Shown here piece after piece: positions 40,738 to 49,620 of a DNA stretch of 64,000 nucleotides. A program made the translations under genes and the position numbers. The notes beneath the pieces were generated by a model that was not told the origin of the DNA, ran no database searches, and saw only the letters and a list, made by a program, of their open reading frames with translations. The stretch spans positions 2,976,001-3,040,000 of the forward strand of contig NZ_JASTLB010000001.1 in assembly GCF_030499535.1 (NCBI RefSeq), in the 5' to 3' direction. The stretch comes from Streptomyces sp. TG1A-8 (lineage in GTDB: Bacteria > Actinomycetota > Actinomycetes > Streptomycetales > Streptomycetaceae). Every line of letters begins with the position of its first letter. Position 1 is the stretch's first letter.

Positions 40738-41631
40738 ATGAGCCGTCGCTTCCTCTTCGTCCTGGGCAGCGCCCGCACCGGGGGCAACACCGAACTGCTG
40801 GCCCGCAGGGCCGCCGAGCGACTGCCCGCCGGCGTCGGGCAGGAGTGGATCCGCCTCGCCGAACTGCCGCCGCCCGACTTCGTGGACGTGCGGCACGACG
40901 GCGACCACGCACGGCCGCCCGCGGACGGCGCCGCCGGGCTGCTGCTGGACGCCACGCTCGCGGCCACGGACATCGTGATCGCCTCCCCGCTGTACTGGTA
41001 CGCGGTGTCCGGCCCGACCAAGCGGTACCTGGACCACTGGTCGGGCTGGCTGCGCGTCCCGGACGTCGATTTCAGGGGCACCCTGGCCGGGCGCACGCTG
41101 TGGGGCGCCACCGCGCTCGCGGACCGGAACCCGGCGGTCGCCGGCCCCCTCGTCGGCACGCTCCGGCACTCGGCCGCCTACCCGGGCATGCGCTTCGGCG
41201 GGGTGCTGCTGGGCAACGGCAGCGCGCCCGGCGACCTCCTGCAGGACACCGACGCGCTGGCGCGCGTGAAGACGTTCTTCGCGCGGGACGCGCCCCTCGC
41301 GCGTTTCCCGCACGAGACCGCCGCCCGCCCCCTACGCGCTGACGTCCTTCGTCGTGAACCGCGCCCAGGCGGCCGAGCCGAACACGGCCGCGTACAGCGC
41401 CTGCAGGCCGAGGTTCTTCACCAGGTCGTCCCAGTAGACGGGGTCGCGCATGAGGTCGGCGAAGGACAGCCAGTAGTGGGGGAAGAGGTACGGCCGCAGC
41501 GCGTGCAGCTGGGGGATCTGGTCGAGGATCTGGACGGTGATGAGCAGGCCGACGGTGGCCGCCATCGCCGCGATGCCGCTGTTGGTCAGGGTGGACACGA
41601 ACAGGCCGAGGGCGGCGACGCCCACCAGTGA
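40738..41631 (+). CDS. NADPH-dependent FMN reductase/flavodoxin-fold protein, likely frameshifted end
   Basis: Flavodoxin-fold oxidoreductase: FMN phosphate loop LGSARTGGNTE (residues 9-19), then DIVIASPLYWYAVSGPTKRYLDHWSGW (about 81-107). The family is about 200 residues; here homology ends at FPHETAARP near residue 200. The frame then runs 300 bases antisense through the ABC permease to 41631. One extra C in the five-C run at about 41328-41332 would end it at a TGA at 41341-41343. So the biological gene is probably 40738-41343. Confidence 0.8.
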   Translation: MSRRFLFVLGSARTGGNTELLARRAAERLPAGVGQEWIRLAELPPPDFVDVRHDGDHARPPADGAAGLLLDATLAATDIVIASPLYWYAVSGPTKRYLDHWSGWLRVPDVDFRGTLAGRTLWGATALADRNPAVAGPLVGTLRHSAAYPGMRFGGVLLGNGSAPGDLLQDTDALARVKTFFARDAPLARFPHETAARPLRADVLRREPRPGGRAEHGRVQRLQAEVLHQVVPVDGVAHEVGEGQPVVGEEVRPQRVQLGDLVEDLDGDEQADGGRHRRDAAVGQGGHEQAEGGDAHQ

Positions 41632-42249
41632 GGCGGCGACCACCAGGGCGATCAGCAGGGCCCGCAGGAGTCCGTCGGCGAAGCCGATGCGCGTGCCGGA
41701 GATGGTCGTCAGGTCTCCCAGCGGGAACAGCAGCGCCCCGACGGCCAGCGCGGAGACGGTGACGACCAGGGTGGCCAGCAGGCAGAAGGCCAGGACCGTC
41801 GCGTACTTGGTGAGCAGCAGGCGGGTGCGGCCGGCGGGCGCGACCAGCAGGTAGCGCAGGGTGCCGGCGCCCGCCTCGCCCGCGACGGCGTCGCCCGCGA
41901 CGACGCCGACGGCCATCGGCAGGAAGAACGGCAGGGTCGCGGCCAGTGCCGTGAACACCAGGAACAGGCCGTTGTTGGTGATCTGCCCGATGAACGCCGG
42001 GCCTTCGCCGCCGCCCGGTCCCGCCGGCGAACCGTCCCGCGTCTCGATCCGGACGGCGACGCCCACCAGCACCAGCACCGCGGCCAGCACCCCGAGGAGG
42101 GCGAGCGTGCGCCAGCGGCGGACGGTGGTGACCAGCTCGTTGCGCAGCAGCCCCAGGGTCCACAGGGGACCGGGCCGGCGGGCGGTCGGTGCCGGCGGAC
42201 GGCCGGACGGCGAAGTCCCGGCGGCCGGTGGCGTCTCAGCCCGCGACAT
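41332..42249 (-). CDS. ABC-2 type transporter permease
   Basis: 305-residue membrane subunit of an ABC exporter, with a cytoplasmic N-terminus (LWTLGLLRNELVTTVRRWRT) and six predicted transmembrane segments. Marker segment: GDAVAGEAGAGTLRYLLVAPAGRTRLLLTKY (ABC-2 loop). It ends TTKDVSA. ATG at 42249 lies 14 bases inside the ATPase gene end, so both are co-translated. Substrate unknown. Confidence 0.9.
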   Translation of the reverse strand: MSRAETPPAAGTSPSGRPPAPTARRPGPLWTLGLLRNELVTTVRRWRTLALLGVLAAVLVLVGVAVRIETRDGSPAGPGGGEGPAFIGQITNNGLFLVFTALAATLPFFLPMAVGVVAGDAVAGEAGAGTLRYLLVAPAGRTRLLLTKYATVLAFCLLATLVVTVSALAVGALLFPLGDLTTISGTRIGFADGLLRALLIALVVAASLVGVAALGLFVSTLTNSGIAAMAATVGLLITVQILDQIPQLHALRPYLFPHYWLSFADLMRDPVYWDDLVKNLGLQALYAAVFGSAAWARFTTKDVSA

Positions 42250-43258
42250 CGAAGCCCTCCCCCGTCAGTGCCACGAACGCGTCCTCCAGGGAGGCCCGTT
42301 CGAGGGTGAAGCCCCGGACCCGGACGCCCGCCGCGACCAGGGCCGCGTTCACGTCGGCGAGGTCCCGCCCGGGCGGTTCGCCGGTCACCCGGTCGCCGTC
42401 GACGGTGACGTCCGCGGCGCCCTGTTCCTTGAGCACCCGGGCCGCCTCGCCGGCGTCCGGGGTGGTCACCGCCAGCCGGCCGCGCGCGCCGGCCGCCAGG
42501 TCGGCCACCGCGCCCTGCGTGATCAGTCTGCCCCGGGCCATCACGGCCGCGTGGGTGCACACCTGCTCGATCTCGTCGAGGAGGTGGGAGGAGAGGAAGA
42601 CGGTCGTGCCGTCGCAGGCCAGTTCCCGGACCAGGCCGCGGATCTCCCGCATGCCCTGCGGGTCCAGGCCGTTGGTGGGCTCGTCCAGGACGAGCAGGCT
42701 GCGCGGCCGGAGCAGCGCGGCGGCCAGCCCGAGGCGCTGCTTCATGCCGAGCGAGTACGCCCGCGCCTTCTTCCCGGCGGCCGCCGTGAGGCCCACCCGG
42801 TCCAGCGCGGCGGCGACGCGGGCGCGCCGGGTGCGCGGGTCGGCGGTCGGGTCGGCGGCGTCGTAGCGCAGCAGGTTGTCCCGGCCGGAGAGGAAGCCGT
42901 AGGGGGCGGGGCCCTCGATGAGCGCGCCGACCCGCGGGAGGACGGTGCGGGCGGACCGGGGCATGGGCCGGCCCAGGACGCGGGCCGCGCCGGAAGTCGG
43001 CTCGATCAGGCCCATCAGCATGCGGATGGTCGTGGCCTTGCCGGAACCGTTGGGACCGAGGAAGCCGAAGACGCTGCCCGCCGGGACGGTCAGGTCGAGA
43101 CCGTCCACGGCGAGCTGTCCGCCGCGGTAGCGCTTGGTGAGGCCGCGCGTGGCGATGACGGGTGCCGGCGCGTCCCCCGGGTCCCGCTCCGCGGGGTTCC
43201 CCGGGTTCCGCTCCGCGGGGTTCCCCGGGTTCCGCCCGGTGTCCGGCACTCCGTCCAT
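42236..43258 (-). CDS. ABC transporter ATP-binding protein with atypical Walker A
   Basis: 340-residue ATPase of the DrrA/CcmA type. Walker A reads GPNGSGKA (about residues 68-75): the Ser/Thr after Lys, which binds Mg, is Ala (GCC), though Thr residues follow directly. Signature YSLGMKQRLGLAAAL, Walker B LLVLDEPTNGLDP and the switch His (FLSSHLLDE) are normal. C-terminal regulatory domain as in multidrug exporters. The N-terminus carries GNPAER repeats from a 24-bp DNA repeat (about 43185-43240), so the true start could be further in. Partner permease follows. Confidence 0.9.
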   Translation of the reverse strand: MDGVPDTGRNPGNPAERNPGNPAERDPGDAPAPVIATRGLTKRYRGGQLAVDGLDLTVPAGSVFGFLGPNGSGKATTIRMLMGLIEPTSGAARVLGRPMPRSARTVLPRVGALIEGPAPYGFLSGRDNLLRYDAADPTADPRTRRARVAAALDRVGLTAAAGKKARAYSLGMKQRLGLAAALLRPRSLLVLDEPTNGLDPQGMREIRGLVRELACDGTTVFLSSHLLDEIEQVCTHAAVMARGRLITQGAVADLAAGARGRLAVTTPDAGEAARVLKEQGAADVTVDGDRVTGEPPGRDLADVNAALVAAGVRVRGFTLERASLEDAFVALTGEGFDVAG

Positions 43259-43292
43259 CGGCCTGCCCTCGATCCGTCGTGCCCGCGAAGGG

Positions 43293-44501
43293 TCAGTTCC
43301 CTTCGTTCGCCGCCTTGACCAGTGTCTCCTTGGTCACCGCACCGGCGTACACCGTGCCGTCGTCGGTGATCAGGGCGTTGACCAGCCGGGTGGAGAAGAC
43401 GGTGCCCTTGCCGAACTTCCCCGAGACCTGGTCGCCGAGCGAGCCGAGGAAGCCGCCGAGGTCGCCGCCCCGGGAGCCGGTGGGCAGGCCGCCCCCGGCA
43501 CCGGTGTCGAAGGTGGCGACGGAGGTCCAGCCCTTGCCGAGGACGTCGAGCCCGTCCAGTCCCCCGACGAACTCCCCGCCGGACGCGGAGCCGCGCCCGG
43601 ACGCCTTGCCGTCCGTGCCGTGCCCGCCCTCCCCCTCGGTGACCTTCGCGCCCCGGGGCGGGGTGAAGTCGAAGGTGGAGGCGGCCGGCCGGGCGAAGGA
43701 GACCTGGGTGAAGCCCGCGTCGAGCACGGCGGCGCCGCCGCCCGCCGGGGTCAGCGTGAACTTCAGCGGCAGGCCCGTCCTCGCGTCCACGGCGATGCTG
43801 ATCGCGCCGACCGTGCTGCCGGACTGCCGGGGCTTGATCAGCAGCTTGTACGCGTCGCGTCCGGCGACGTGCGCGGTGCCGTCGACGGTCACGGACGTGG
43901 TGGCGTCGACCGACTTCAGCGCCTCGCCGGCGAAGTCCTCCGGGGTGGCCGGCGGCTCGGCGCCGCGCTTCGCGCCAAAGCCGGCGGCGGCGTGGTAGAC
44001 CTCGTTGCTCTTGCTGTCGTAGCCCCACACGTCCTTGCCGTCGTGGACGAGGCTGTACTCGGCGCCGCGCTCCAGCAGCGAGACCTTCTGGCGGTCCGGG
44101 CCGTCGGCGGCCACGTGCAGGGTGTGCGTGCCGGAGGCCAGCTCGGTGAGCTTGGCCCGCGGGTCCGCAAAGGAGCCGTCGCCGCCCCGGGCCGCCCCGG
44201 AGGCCAGGCCGCTCCCCAGGCCGCCGAGGTCCGGCAGGCCGAGATCGGTGTCGATCTTCACCGTGCCGGACAGCCGCTGCACGTCCGACGCGGCGATCTT
44301 CCGGATCAGCTGCTGCGCGGTGATCGACGGCAGGTCGGGGTCGCCCGAGTCGGCGAGCGCCGGCACCAGGCCGATCGTGGCCGCCGCCACCCCCACCACC
44401 GCCACGGGGACGACGTACCGGGCGGCCCTGCGGCGTCCGGGGCGCAGGTCCTCGTCGTGCCGTGCGGTGCCCGTTGCGTCACCGGATTCGTACGGTGCCA
44501 T
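43293..44501 (-). CDS. Membrane-anchored LolA-like (DUF2092-type) protein
   Basis: 402 residues. A cytoplasmic Arg-rich head (PGRRRAARYVV), one transmembrane anchor VVPVAVVGVAAATIGLVPALA (about 29-50), then an extracellular domain with the LolA/LppX-like beta pattern: LSGTVKIDTDLGLPDL, EYSLVHDGKDVWGYDSKSNEVYH and DARTGLPLKFTL. Gly/Ser-rich region near 300. ATG at 44501 preceded by GGAGG. It lies just upstream of the ABC exporter genes on the same strand (34-base gap), so it may be the exporter's extracytoplasmic partner. Confidence 0.8.
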   Translation of the reverse strand: MAPYESGDATGTARHDEDLRPGRRRAARYVVPVAVVGVAAATIGLVPALADSGDPDLPSITAQQLIRKIAASDVQRLSGTVKIDTDLGLPDLGGLGSGLASGAARGGDGSFADPRAKLTELASGTHTLHVAADGPDRQKVSLLERGAEYSLVHDGKDVWGYDSKSNEVYHAAAGFGAKRGAEPPATPEDFAGEALKSVDATTSVTVDGTAHVAGRDAYKLLIKPRQSGSTVGAISIAVDARTGLPLKFTLTPAGGGAAVLDAGFTQVSFARPAASTFDFTPPRGAKVTEGEGGHGTDGKASGRGSASGGEFVGGLDGLDVLGKGWTSVATFDTGAGGGLPTGSRGGDLGGFLGSLGDQVSGKFGKGTVFSTRLVNALITDDGTVYAGAVTKETLVKAANEGN

Positions 44502-44750
44502 GTGTTGCCCTACCTCCGTCGTCGGCGGCGGCTGCCCTCACTCTGGTCCACTTGAGCCGCCATTCTCACCCGAATCGGTGAGGAGTGGTGATTTCCGTGG
44601 TTTCCATCTCACCAAACCGGCCGTGAGAAAGCGTCAGACCTCGGAGCCAACTCCGCGTACGCCTGGGGTATGACACCCGGCGGCCGCGCCTCCCCCGACC
44701 CGTAGGGGTCGGGCGGGACGGCACCGTCCGGCCGGTGTCCGGGCGCTGGC

Positions 44751-45760
44751 TCAGCCGGCACGGTGGACCACCGCGTCGCACAGTTCGAGCAGCGCCGCCT
44801 TGGCGTCGCACTCCGGCAGCGGGGCCAGCGCGGACCGCGCCTCCTCCGCGTAGCGGACGGTGTCCCGGCGGGCCTGCTCCAGCGCGGGGTGGGCGCGCAG
44901 CGCGACCAGCGCCTCGGTGTGCCGGCCGTCGTCGCTGAGGTCGGAGTCGAGCAGTTCGCACAGGGCGAGGTCCTCGGGCAGCCCCAGCCGGGCCGCGCGT
45001 TCGCGCAGCCGGAGCACGGGCAGCGTCGGGATGCCCTCGCGCAGGTCGGTCCCGGGGGTCTTGCCGGACTCGTGCGAGTCGGAGGCGATGTCGAGGACGT
45101 CGTCCGCGAGCTGGAAGGCGACCCCGAGCCGTTCGCCGTACTGGGTGAGGACGTCGACGACCGTCTCGCGGGCGCCGGACATCATCGCGCCGAACCGGCA
45201 CGACACCGCCACCAGGGAGCCGGTCTTGCCGCCGAGCACGTCCAGGTAGTGCTCGACCGGGTCACGGCCGTCCGAGGGGCCCGCGGTCTCCAGGATCTGC
45301 CCGGTGACCAGCCGCTCGAACGCCAGGGCCTGCACCCGCACGGCCTCGGGGCCGAGGTCGGCGAGGATCTGGGAGGCGCGGGCGAACAGGAAGTCCCCGG
45401 TGAGGACGGCGACGGAGTTGCCCCAGCGTGTGTTGGCGCTCTCCACGCCGCGCCGCACGGACGCCTCGTCCATGACGTCGTCGTGGTACAGGGTGGCCAG
45501 GTGGGTCAGCTCCACGACGACGGCGGACGGCACGACACCCGGCGCGTACGGGTCGCCGAACTGCGCGGCGAGCATCACGAGCAGTGGCCGGAACCGCTTC
45601 CCCCGGCCCGCACGAGGTGCTGCGCGGCCTCCGTGATGAACGGGACCTCGCTCTTGGTGGCCTCGAGCAGGCCTTCCTCGACAGCCGTCAATCCGGCCTG
45701 GACATCGGCTTCGAGGGCCTGGTCCCGCACGCTCAGCCCGAACGGCCCGACGACGGTCAC
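44751..45760 (-). pseudogene. Polyprenyl diphosphate synthase, one-base frameshift
   Basis: Trans-prenyltransferase that would make the long isoprenoid chain of menaquinone. Frame one from the GTG at 45760 gives MTVVGPFGLSVRDQALEADV ... HLVRAGG; the next frame continues FRPLLVMLAAQFGDPYAPG. The join lies in a five-C run (45600-45604); a sixth C would restore the expected GGKRFRP motif and a 336-residue protein. FARM DDVMD at 94-98 (restored numbering) and SARM DDVLD with GVAFQLADDVLDIASD are intact. Most likely functional in the organism. Divergent from the transglycosylase. Confidence 0.88.
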
Positions 45761-46232
45761 GAGGGGTCTCCTGTCTGCTGGTGTCTGCTGGCGGTTACAC
45801 GGTTTGTCGATAGGTCGCTGCCTTCACTCAACTCAGCGTATCCGGTCCCGTTTCGATCACCGATAGCGCCCACCGGTCCAGCCCGGGCGGTATCGGTCGT
45901 GACCGTTATATTTCCGATCGGGTGATATGAGGACATATCTTTCCGCCCTATTCCCCGCCCGTACGGAGGGGTCGGATCCGGCCAGTCCTTCCGTTCCGGT
46001 GGGCCGCAATCACAAATCACCCATATCCGATTTGGCATAATTCGCCATTTCGTGAAGTGGGTCACGTGCGGGCCGTGGCGCACCGATCGCCCCTCACGGC
46101 CCCTTCGCCTTGCCGCGACGGCCAGTTGGGGCACGGCGACCGCAAAGGATCAAGTGCCCCATATCCCCCGGACCGGTGTCGACCGGCATGTTCCGTGAAT
46201 CCGGTGCTTGTTCCCGACATGTGCTCTCGCAT
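45761..46232. other. AT-richer divergent control region
   Basis: About 470 bases between the prenyl synthase start and the riboswitch. It holds stretches unusually rich in A/T for this chromosome (45895-46060). Both promoters must lie here, but I cannot place boxes with confidence. No gene seen. Confidence 0.5.
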
Positions 46233-46400
46233 ACGTTCCCGCCCTGTCAGGCGGACGCCGAATCCTGCCGCGCCTGGCACCACCCGTCGAGAACCCATTC
46301 GTACGGCAGGAGCGGGGGACCCAGGCAAGCCGCCGGACCGGACGCACACGCCGTCCCGGGACGGCTCGGGGTGAAGCCGCGCGGCCACGGCCGCGCGGCC
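46233..46400 (+). promoter_or_regulatory. c-di-AMP riboswitch (ydaO/yuaA type)
   Basis: Leader of the secreted transglycosylase with the recognisable actinobacterial ydaO pattern. GACGCCGAATCCTGCCGCGC is at about 46253-46272, CGGCAGGAGCGGGGGACCCA at 46304-46323, and a CTCGGGGTGAAGCCGC segment at 46365-46380. A strong GC hairpin (46376-46399) follows as expression platform. In Streptomyces this class turns off cell-wall hydrolase genes such as rpfA when c-di-AMP is high. Limits are approximate. Confidence 0.85.
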
Positions 46401-46460
46401 GGGCACCTCCCCGCCCGAACCCGACAGCTCACCTCGCAGGCGACGGAGAGGAACATCCCC

Positions 46461-46949
46461 ATGTCTGCTGCCCCCCGGTACCGCCGCGTCCGCACCAACC
46501 GCCTCGTCCGCCGGATCGCCGTCCTCGGCGCCGGTGCCGCCGTCCTCACGCTCCCGCTCGTCGGCGCGGCCGACGCCTCCGCGGCCACCACCACGGCCGC
46601 CGCGGCCGCCACCACCCCCGCCGGGTACCCGAACAACCTCGACGGCTGGATCCGCGAGTCGCTCGCGATCATGGCCCAGCGCGGCATCCCGGGCACCTAC
46701 AACGGCATCTACCGCAACGTCATGCGCGAGTCCTCGGGCAACCCGCTCGCCGTCAACGGCTGGGACTCCAACGCCGCCGCGGGCACCCCGTCCAAGGGAC
46801 TGCTGCAGGTCATCGACCCGACCTTCGCCGCCTACCACGTGCCCGGCACCGCGTTCGACCCCTACGACCCGGTCGCCAACATCACCGCGGCCTGCAACTA
46901 CGCGGCCGCGCGCTACGGGTCGATCGACAACGTGTACGGCGCGTACTGA
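46461..46949 (+). CDS. Secreted lytic transglycosylase (SLT domain)
   Basis: 162 residues. A twin-Arg-free, Arg-rich signal peptide (MSAAPRYRRVRTNRLVRRIAVLGAGAAVL...) ends near ADASA|A at about residue 38. After a short Ala/Thr linker comes the SLT fold: WIRESLAIMAQRGIPGTYNGIYRNVMRESSGNPLAVNGWD with catalytic Glu in RESSGNP, then GTPSKGLLQVIDPTFAAY, and the closing NITAACNYAAARYGSIDNVYGAY. Predicted to cleave peptidoglycan outside the cell. ATG at 46461 with GGAGAGGAA upstream. Controlled by the c-di-AMP riboswitch. Confidence 0.93.
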   Translation: MSAAPRYRRVRTNRLVRRIAVLGAGAAVLTLPLVGAADASAATTTAAAAATTPAGYPNNLDGWIRESLAIMAQRGIPGTYNGIYRNVMRESSGNPLAVNGWDSNAAAGTPSKGLLQVIDPTFAAYHVPGTAFDPYDPVANITAACNYAAARYGSIDNVYGAY

Positions 46950-46982
46950 CCGGCGCCCCCGGCGGGCCCGCCGCCGTCCCGG

Positions 46983-47795
46983 TCAACCGGCCGGGAACAG
47001 CCTCTCGAGGACGACGGCGACGCCGTCGTCCTCGTTCGAGGCGGTGACCTCGTCCGCGACGGCCTTCAGCTCGGGATGGGCGCCGGCCATGGCCACGCCG
47101 TACCCGGCCCAGCCGAACATGGGGATGTCGTTGGGCATGTCCCCGAAGGCGAGGGCCCGCCCGGCGGCGACGCCCAGGTGGTCCGCCGCCAGCGCCAGGC
47201 CGGTCGCCTTGGTGACACCGCTCGGCTGCAGCTCCACGGTCCCCGGCCCCGACATGGTGACCGTCGCCAGCGGACCCACCGCCGAGCGGGCGGCCGCCGC
47301 CAGCTCGTCGTCGGTCAGCGCGGGGTGGCGCAGCAACACCTTGCTGATGGGCTCGCGCCACAGGTCCTCGCGCCGGCCGACCCGGACGGCGGGCAGGGCC
47401 GGGTGGGGCATCAGGTACCCGGGTTCGATCAGGGTGCGCCCCTCCACGCCGTCCTGGTCGACGGCCGCGTACACCTGGCCCACCTCGGCCTCGATCTTGC
47501 CGAGCGCGGTCTCGGCCGACTCCCGGTCCAGCCCGACCGACCACAGCAGACGGCCGGCGCCGGCGTCGTAGACCTGCGCCCCCTGCGCGCACACCGCGAG
47601 CCCCGTGCAGCCGAGGTCGGCCAGCAGGGGCCGCACCCGGGGGGCCGGGCGGCCCGTCACCACCAGGTGCCGGGCGCCGGCCCGCGCCGCCCGCGCGAGC
47701 GCGGCCAGCGACCGGTCGGAGACCGTGTCGTCGCCGCGCAGCAGCGTCCCGTCCAGGTCGGTGGCGATCAGGGTGAATGCGGGAAGTGCGGCCAT
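46983..47795 (-). CDS. HAD-superfamily hydrolase, Cof type
   Basis: 270-residue class IIB HAD phosphatase. Motif I is IATDLDGTLLRGDD (Asp nucleophile D13 and acid/base D15), motif II LVVTGRP, motif III Lys in GVTKATGLA, and motif IV AFGDMPNDIPMF. Acts on small sugar or cofactor phosphates by family. Convergent with the transglycosylase gene (33-base gap). Substrate not predictable. Confidence 0.9.
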   Translation of the reverse strand: MAALPAFTLIATDLDGTLLRGDDTVSDRSLAALARAARAGARHLVVTGRPAPRVRPLLADLGCTGLAVCAQGAQVYDAGAGRLLWSVGLDRESAETALGKIEAEVGQVYAAVDQDGVEGRTLIEPGYLMPHPALPAVRVGRREDLWREPISKVLLRHPALTDDELAAAARSAVGPLATVTMSGPGTVELQPSGVTKATGLALAADHLGVAAGRALAFGDMPNDIPMFGWAGYGVAMAGAHPELKAVADEVTASNEDDGVAVVLERLFPAG

Positions 47796-48132
47796 GATCA
47801 GAGAATACGGACGCGCCGCCCCGCCGACTCATCCCGCGGCACGCGCCGGATCCCGGCGGCGGCCCCCGCACCGCGGGCCGGGACCCGGCGGCGGCCCCGG
47901 CCGTGCCCTCGCACGTCCTCGCACGCTTCCGCACGCCCTCGCACGTCCTCCAAGGACGCCGGCCGGAACGGGCGCCCGGGCAGGGCCGCTCGGGGGCGTC
48001 GCGGACCCCGTGGACATCGCCCGCTCACCCCGGACGGCACTGCGTGGGACGTGCGGCACACCCGTAACGTGTGGCGCAACCACATGGAACGCAGTGCCAT
48101 GCATGGCCCGGATGAGAGTGAGGCAGCACCCC
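47796..48132. other. Promoter region of fumarylacetoacetase with decamer repeat
   Basis: 337 bases without a gene. Four tandem copies of a 10-base unit GCACGNNCTC lie at 47911-47950. Two inverted repeats precede the fumarylacetoacetase start: TGTGG-CGCAA-CCACA (48070-48084) and the perfect palindrome GCCATGCATGGC (48096-48107). They are candidate operators for a catabolic regulator. Confidence 0.5.
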
Positions 48133-49350
48133 ATGCCCCCCTTCGACGTCCCCGAGGGCGACCCCTTCGGTCCGCACAACCTCCCCTACGGCGTGTTCTC
48201 GCCCGCCGGCAACACCGGGCGCAGGGTCGGCGTCCGGCTCGGCAACCACGTCCTGGACGCGGGCGCCGCGGCCGCCGCACTCGGCTCGCCGTACGCCTCC
48301 CTGCTCGCCCGGCCCACCCTCACCCGGCTGCTGGCCGCCGGCCGCACGGCCTGGTCGGACGTGCGGCGCGCCCTGACCGCGTGGGTCACGGTGCCCGCGC
48401 ACCGCGAGACCATCGAGCCACTCTTCCACCCGCTGTCGCAGGTCACCCTGCACCTGCCGTTCGAGGTGGCCGACTACGTCGACTTCTACGCCTCCGAGAA
48501 CCACGCCCGCAACGTCGGCCGGATCTTCCGTCCGCACGCCGAGGACTCGCTGACCCCGAACTGGAAGCACCTGCCGATCGGCTACCACGGGCGCGCCGGC
48601 ACGGTGGTGGTGTCCGGCACGGACGTCATACGGCCGTCCGGGCAGCGCAAGGGCCCGGACGACCCGGCGCCCGTCTTCGGCCCGTCGGTCCGGCTGGACA
48701 TCGAGGCCGAGGTCGGCTTCGTGGTGGGCGTGCCCTCCGCGCCGGGCAGGCCGGTCGCCCTCGGCGACTTCGAGGAGCACGTCTTCGGGCTCTGCCTGCT
48801 GAACGACTGGTCGGCGCGGGACATCCAGTCCTGGGAGTACGTCCCCCTCGGCCCGTTCCTCGGCAAGTCCTTCGCCACGTCGGTGTCGGCGTGGATCACC
48901 CCGCTGGACGCGCTGGAGCACGCGCGCGTGGCGCCTCCCGAGCGCACCCACCCGCTGCTGCCCTACCTGGACGACTCGGCCCCCGGGATCGAACCCGGCG
49001 GCTACGACCTGCGGATCTCCGTCGTGCTCAACGGCCACGTGGTGTCCGAGCCGCCGTTCGCCACCATGTACTGGACCGCCGCCCAGCAGCTCGCCCACAT
49101 GACGGTGAACGGGGCGTCGCTGCGCACCGGCGACCTGTACGGCTCGGGCACGGTGAGCGGTCCGGCGGAGCACCAGCGCGGCTCGCTGCTGGAGCTGACC
49201 TGGAACGGCCGGGAACCGCTCGGCCTCCCGGGCGGCGAACGGACCTTCCTGGAGGACGGCGACGTCGTGACCCTGTCGGCCTGGGCCCCGGGGCCGGACG
49301 GCGGCCGGGTCGGCCTCGGGGAGGTCACCGGGCGCATCGTGGCCGGCTGA
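48133..49350 (+). CDS. fahA: Fumarylacetoacetase
   Basis: 405-residue hydrolase splitting fumarylacetoacetate to fumarate and acetoacetate, the last step of tyrosine catabolism through homogentisate. It starts MPPFDVPEGDPFGPHNLPYGVFS. Catalytic and metal region: DYVDFYASENHARNVGRIFRP (His in the active site, about residues 115-136), LPIGYHGRAGTVVVSGT, DIEAEVGFVVG (metal Glu), LLNDWSARDIQSWEYVPLGPFLGKSF, and MYWTAAQQLAHMTVNG. Other tyrosine-pathway genes are not in the window. An alternative in-frame start upstream (MRVRQHPM) exists. Confidence 0.95.
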   Translation: MPPFDVPEGDPFGPHNLPYGVFSPAGNTGRRVGVRLGNHVLDAGAAAAALGSPYASLLARPTLTRLLAAGRTAWSDVRRALTAWVTVPAHRETIEPLFHPLSQVTLHLPFEVADYVDFYASENHARNVGRIFRPHAEDSLTPNWKHLPIGYHGRAGTVVVSGTDVIRPSGQRKGPDDPAPVFGPSVRLDIEAEVGFVVGVPSAPGRPVALGDFEEHVFGLCLLNDWSARDIQSWEYVPLGPFLGKSFATSVSAWITPLDALEHARVAPPERTHPLLPYLDDSAPGIEPGGYDLRISVVLNGHVVSEPPFATMYWTAAQQLAHMTVNGASLRTGDLYGSGTVSGPAEHQRGSLLELTWNGREPLGLPGGERTFLEDGDVVTLSAWAPGPDGGRVGLGEVTGRIVAG

Positions 49351-49620
49351 GCCGGCGCCCGCCGGCCGCCGGGGCGAACCCACCGCCGCGGCAGGGCGGT
49401 CGGCGGCACGGACACGGACACCGGGGCGGCACCGCGCACCGGGGCGGGCGCACCCGCGGGACGGCGCCGGACGCGCCGGGAAGGAGCGGCCGGATCCGTG
49501 CCGGCACCTGACTCGCGCCGCCCGTCCGCGTCATACTGACGGGGAACACGCACCACCCGATGCGCCCCGGCGCATGTTCCGGCACCCGCACCCCTTTCCG
49601 ACAGGAACCGGAGCCCCGGC

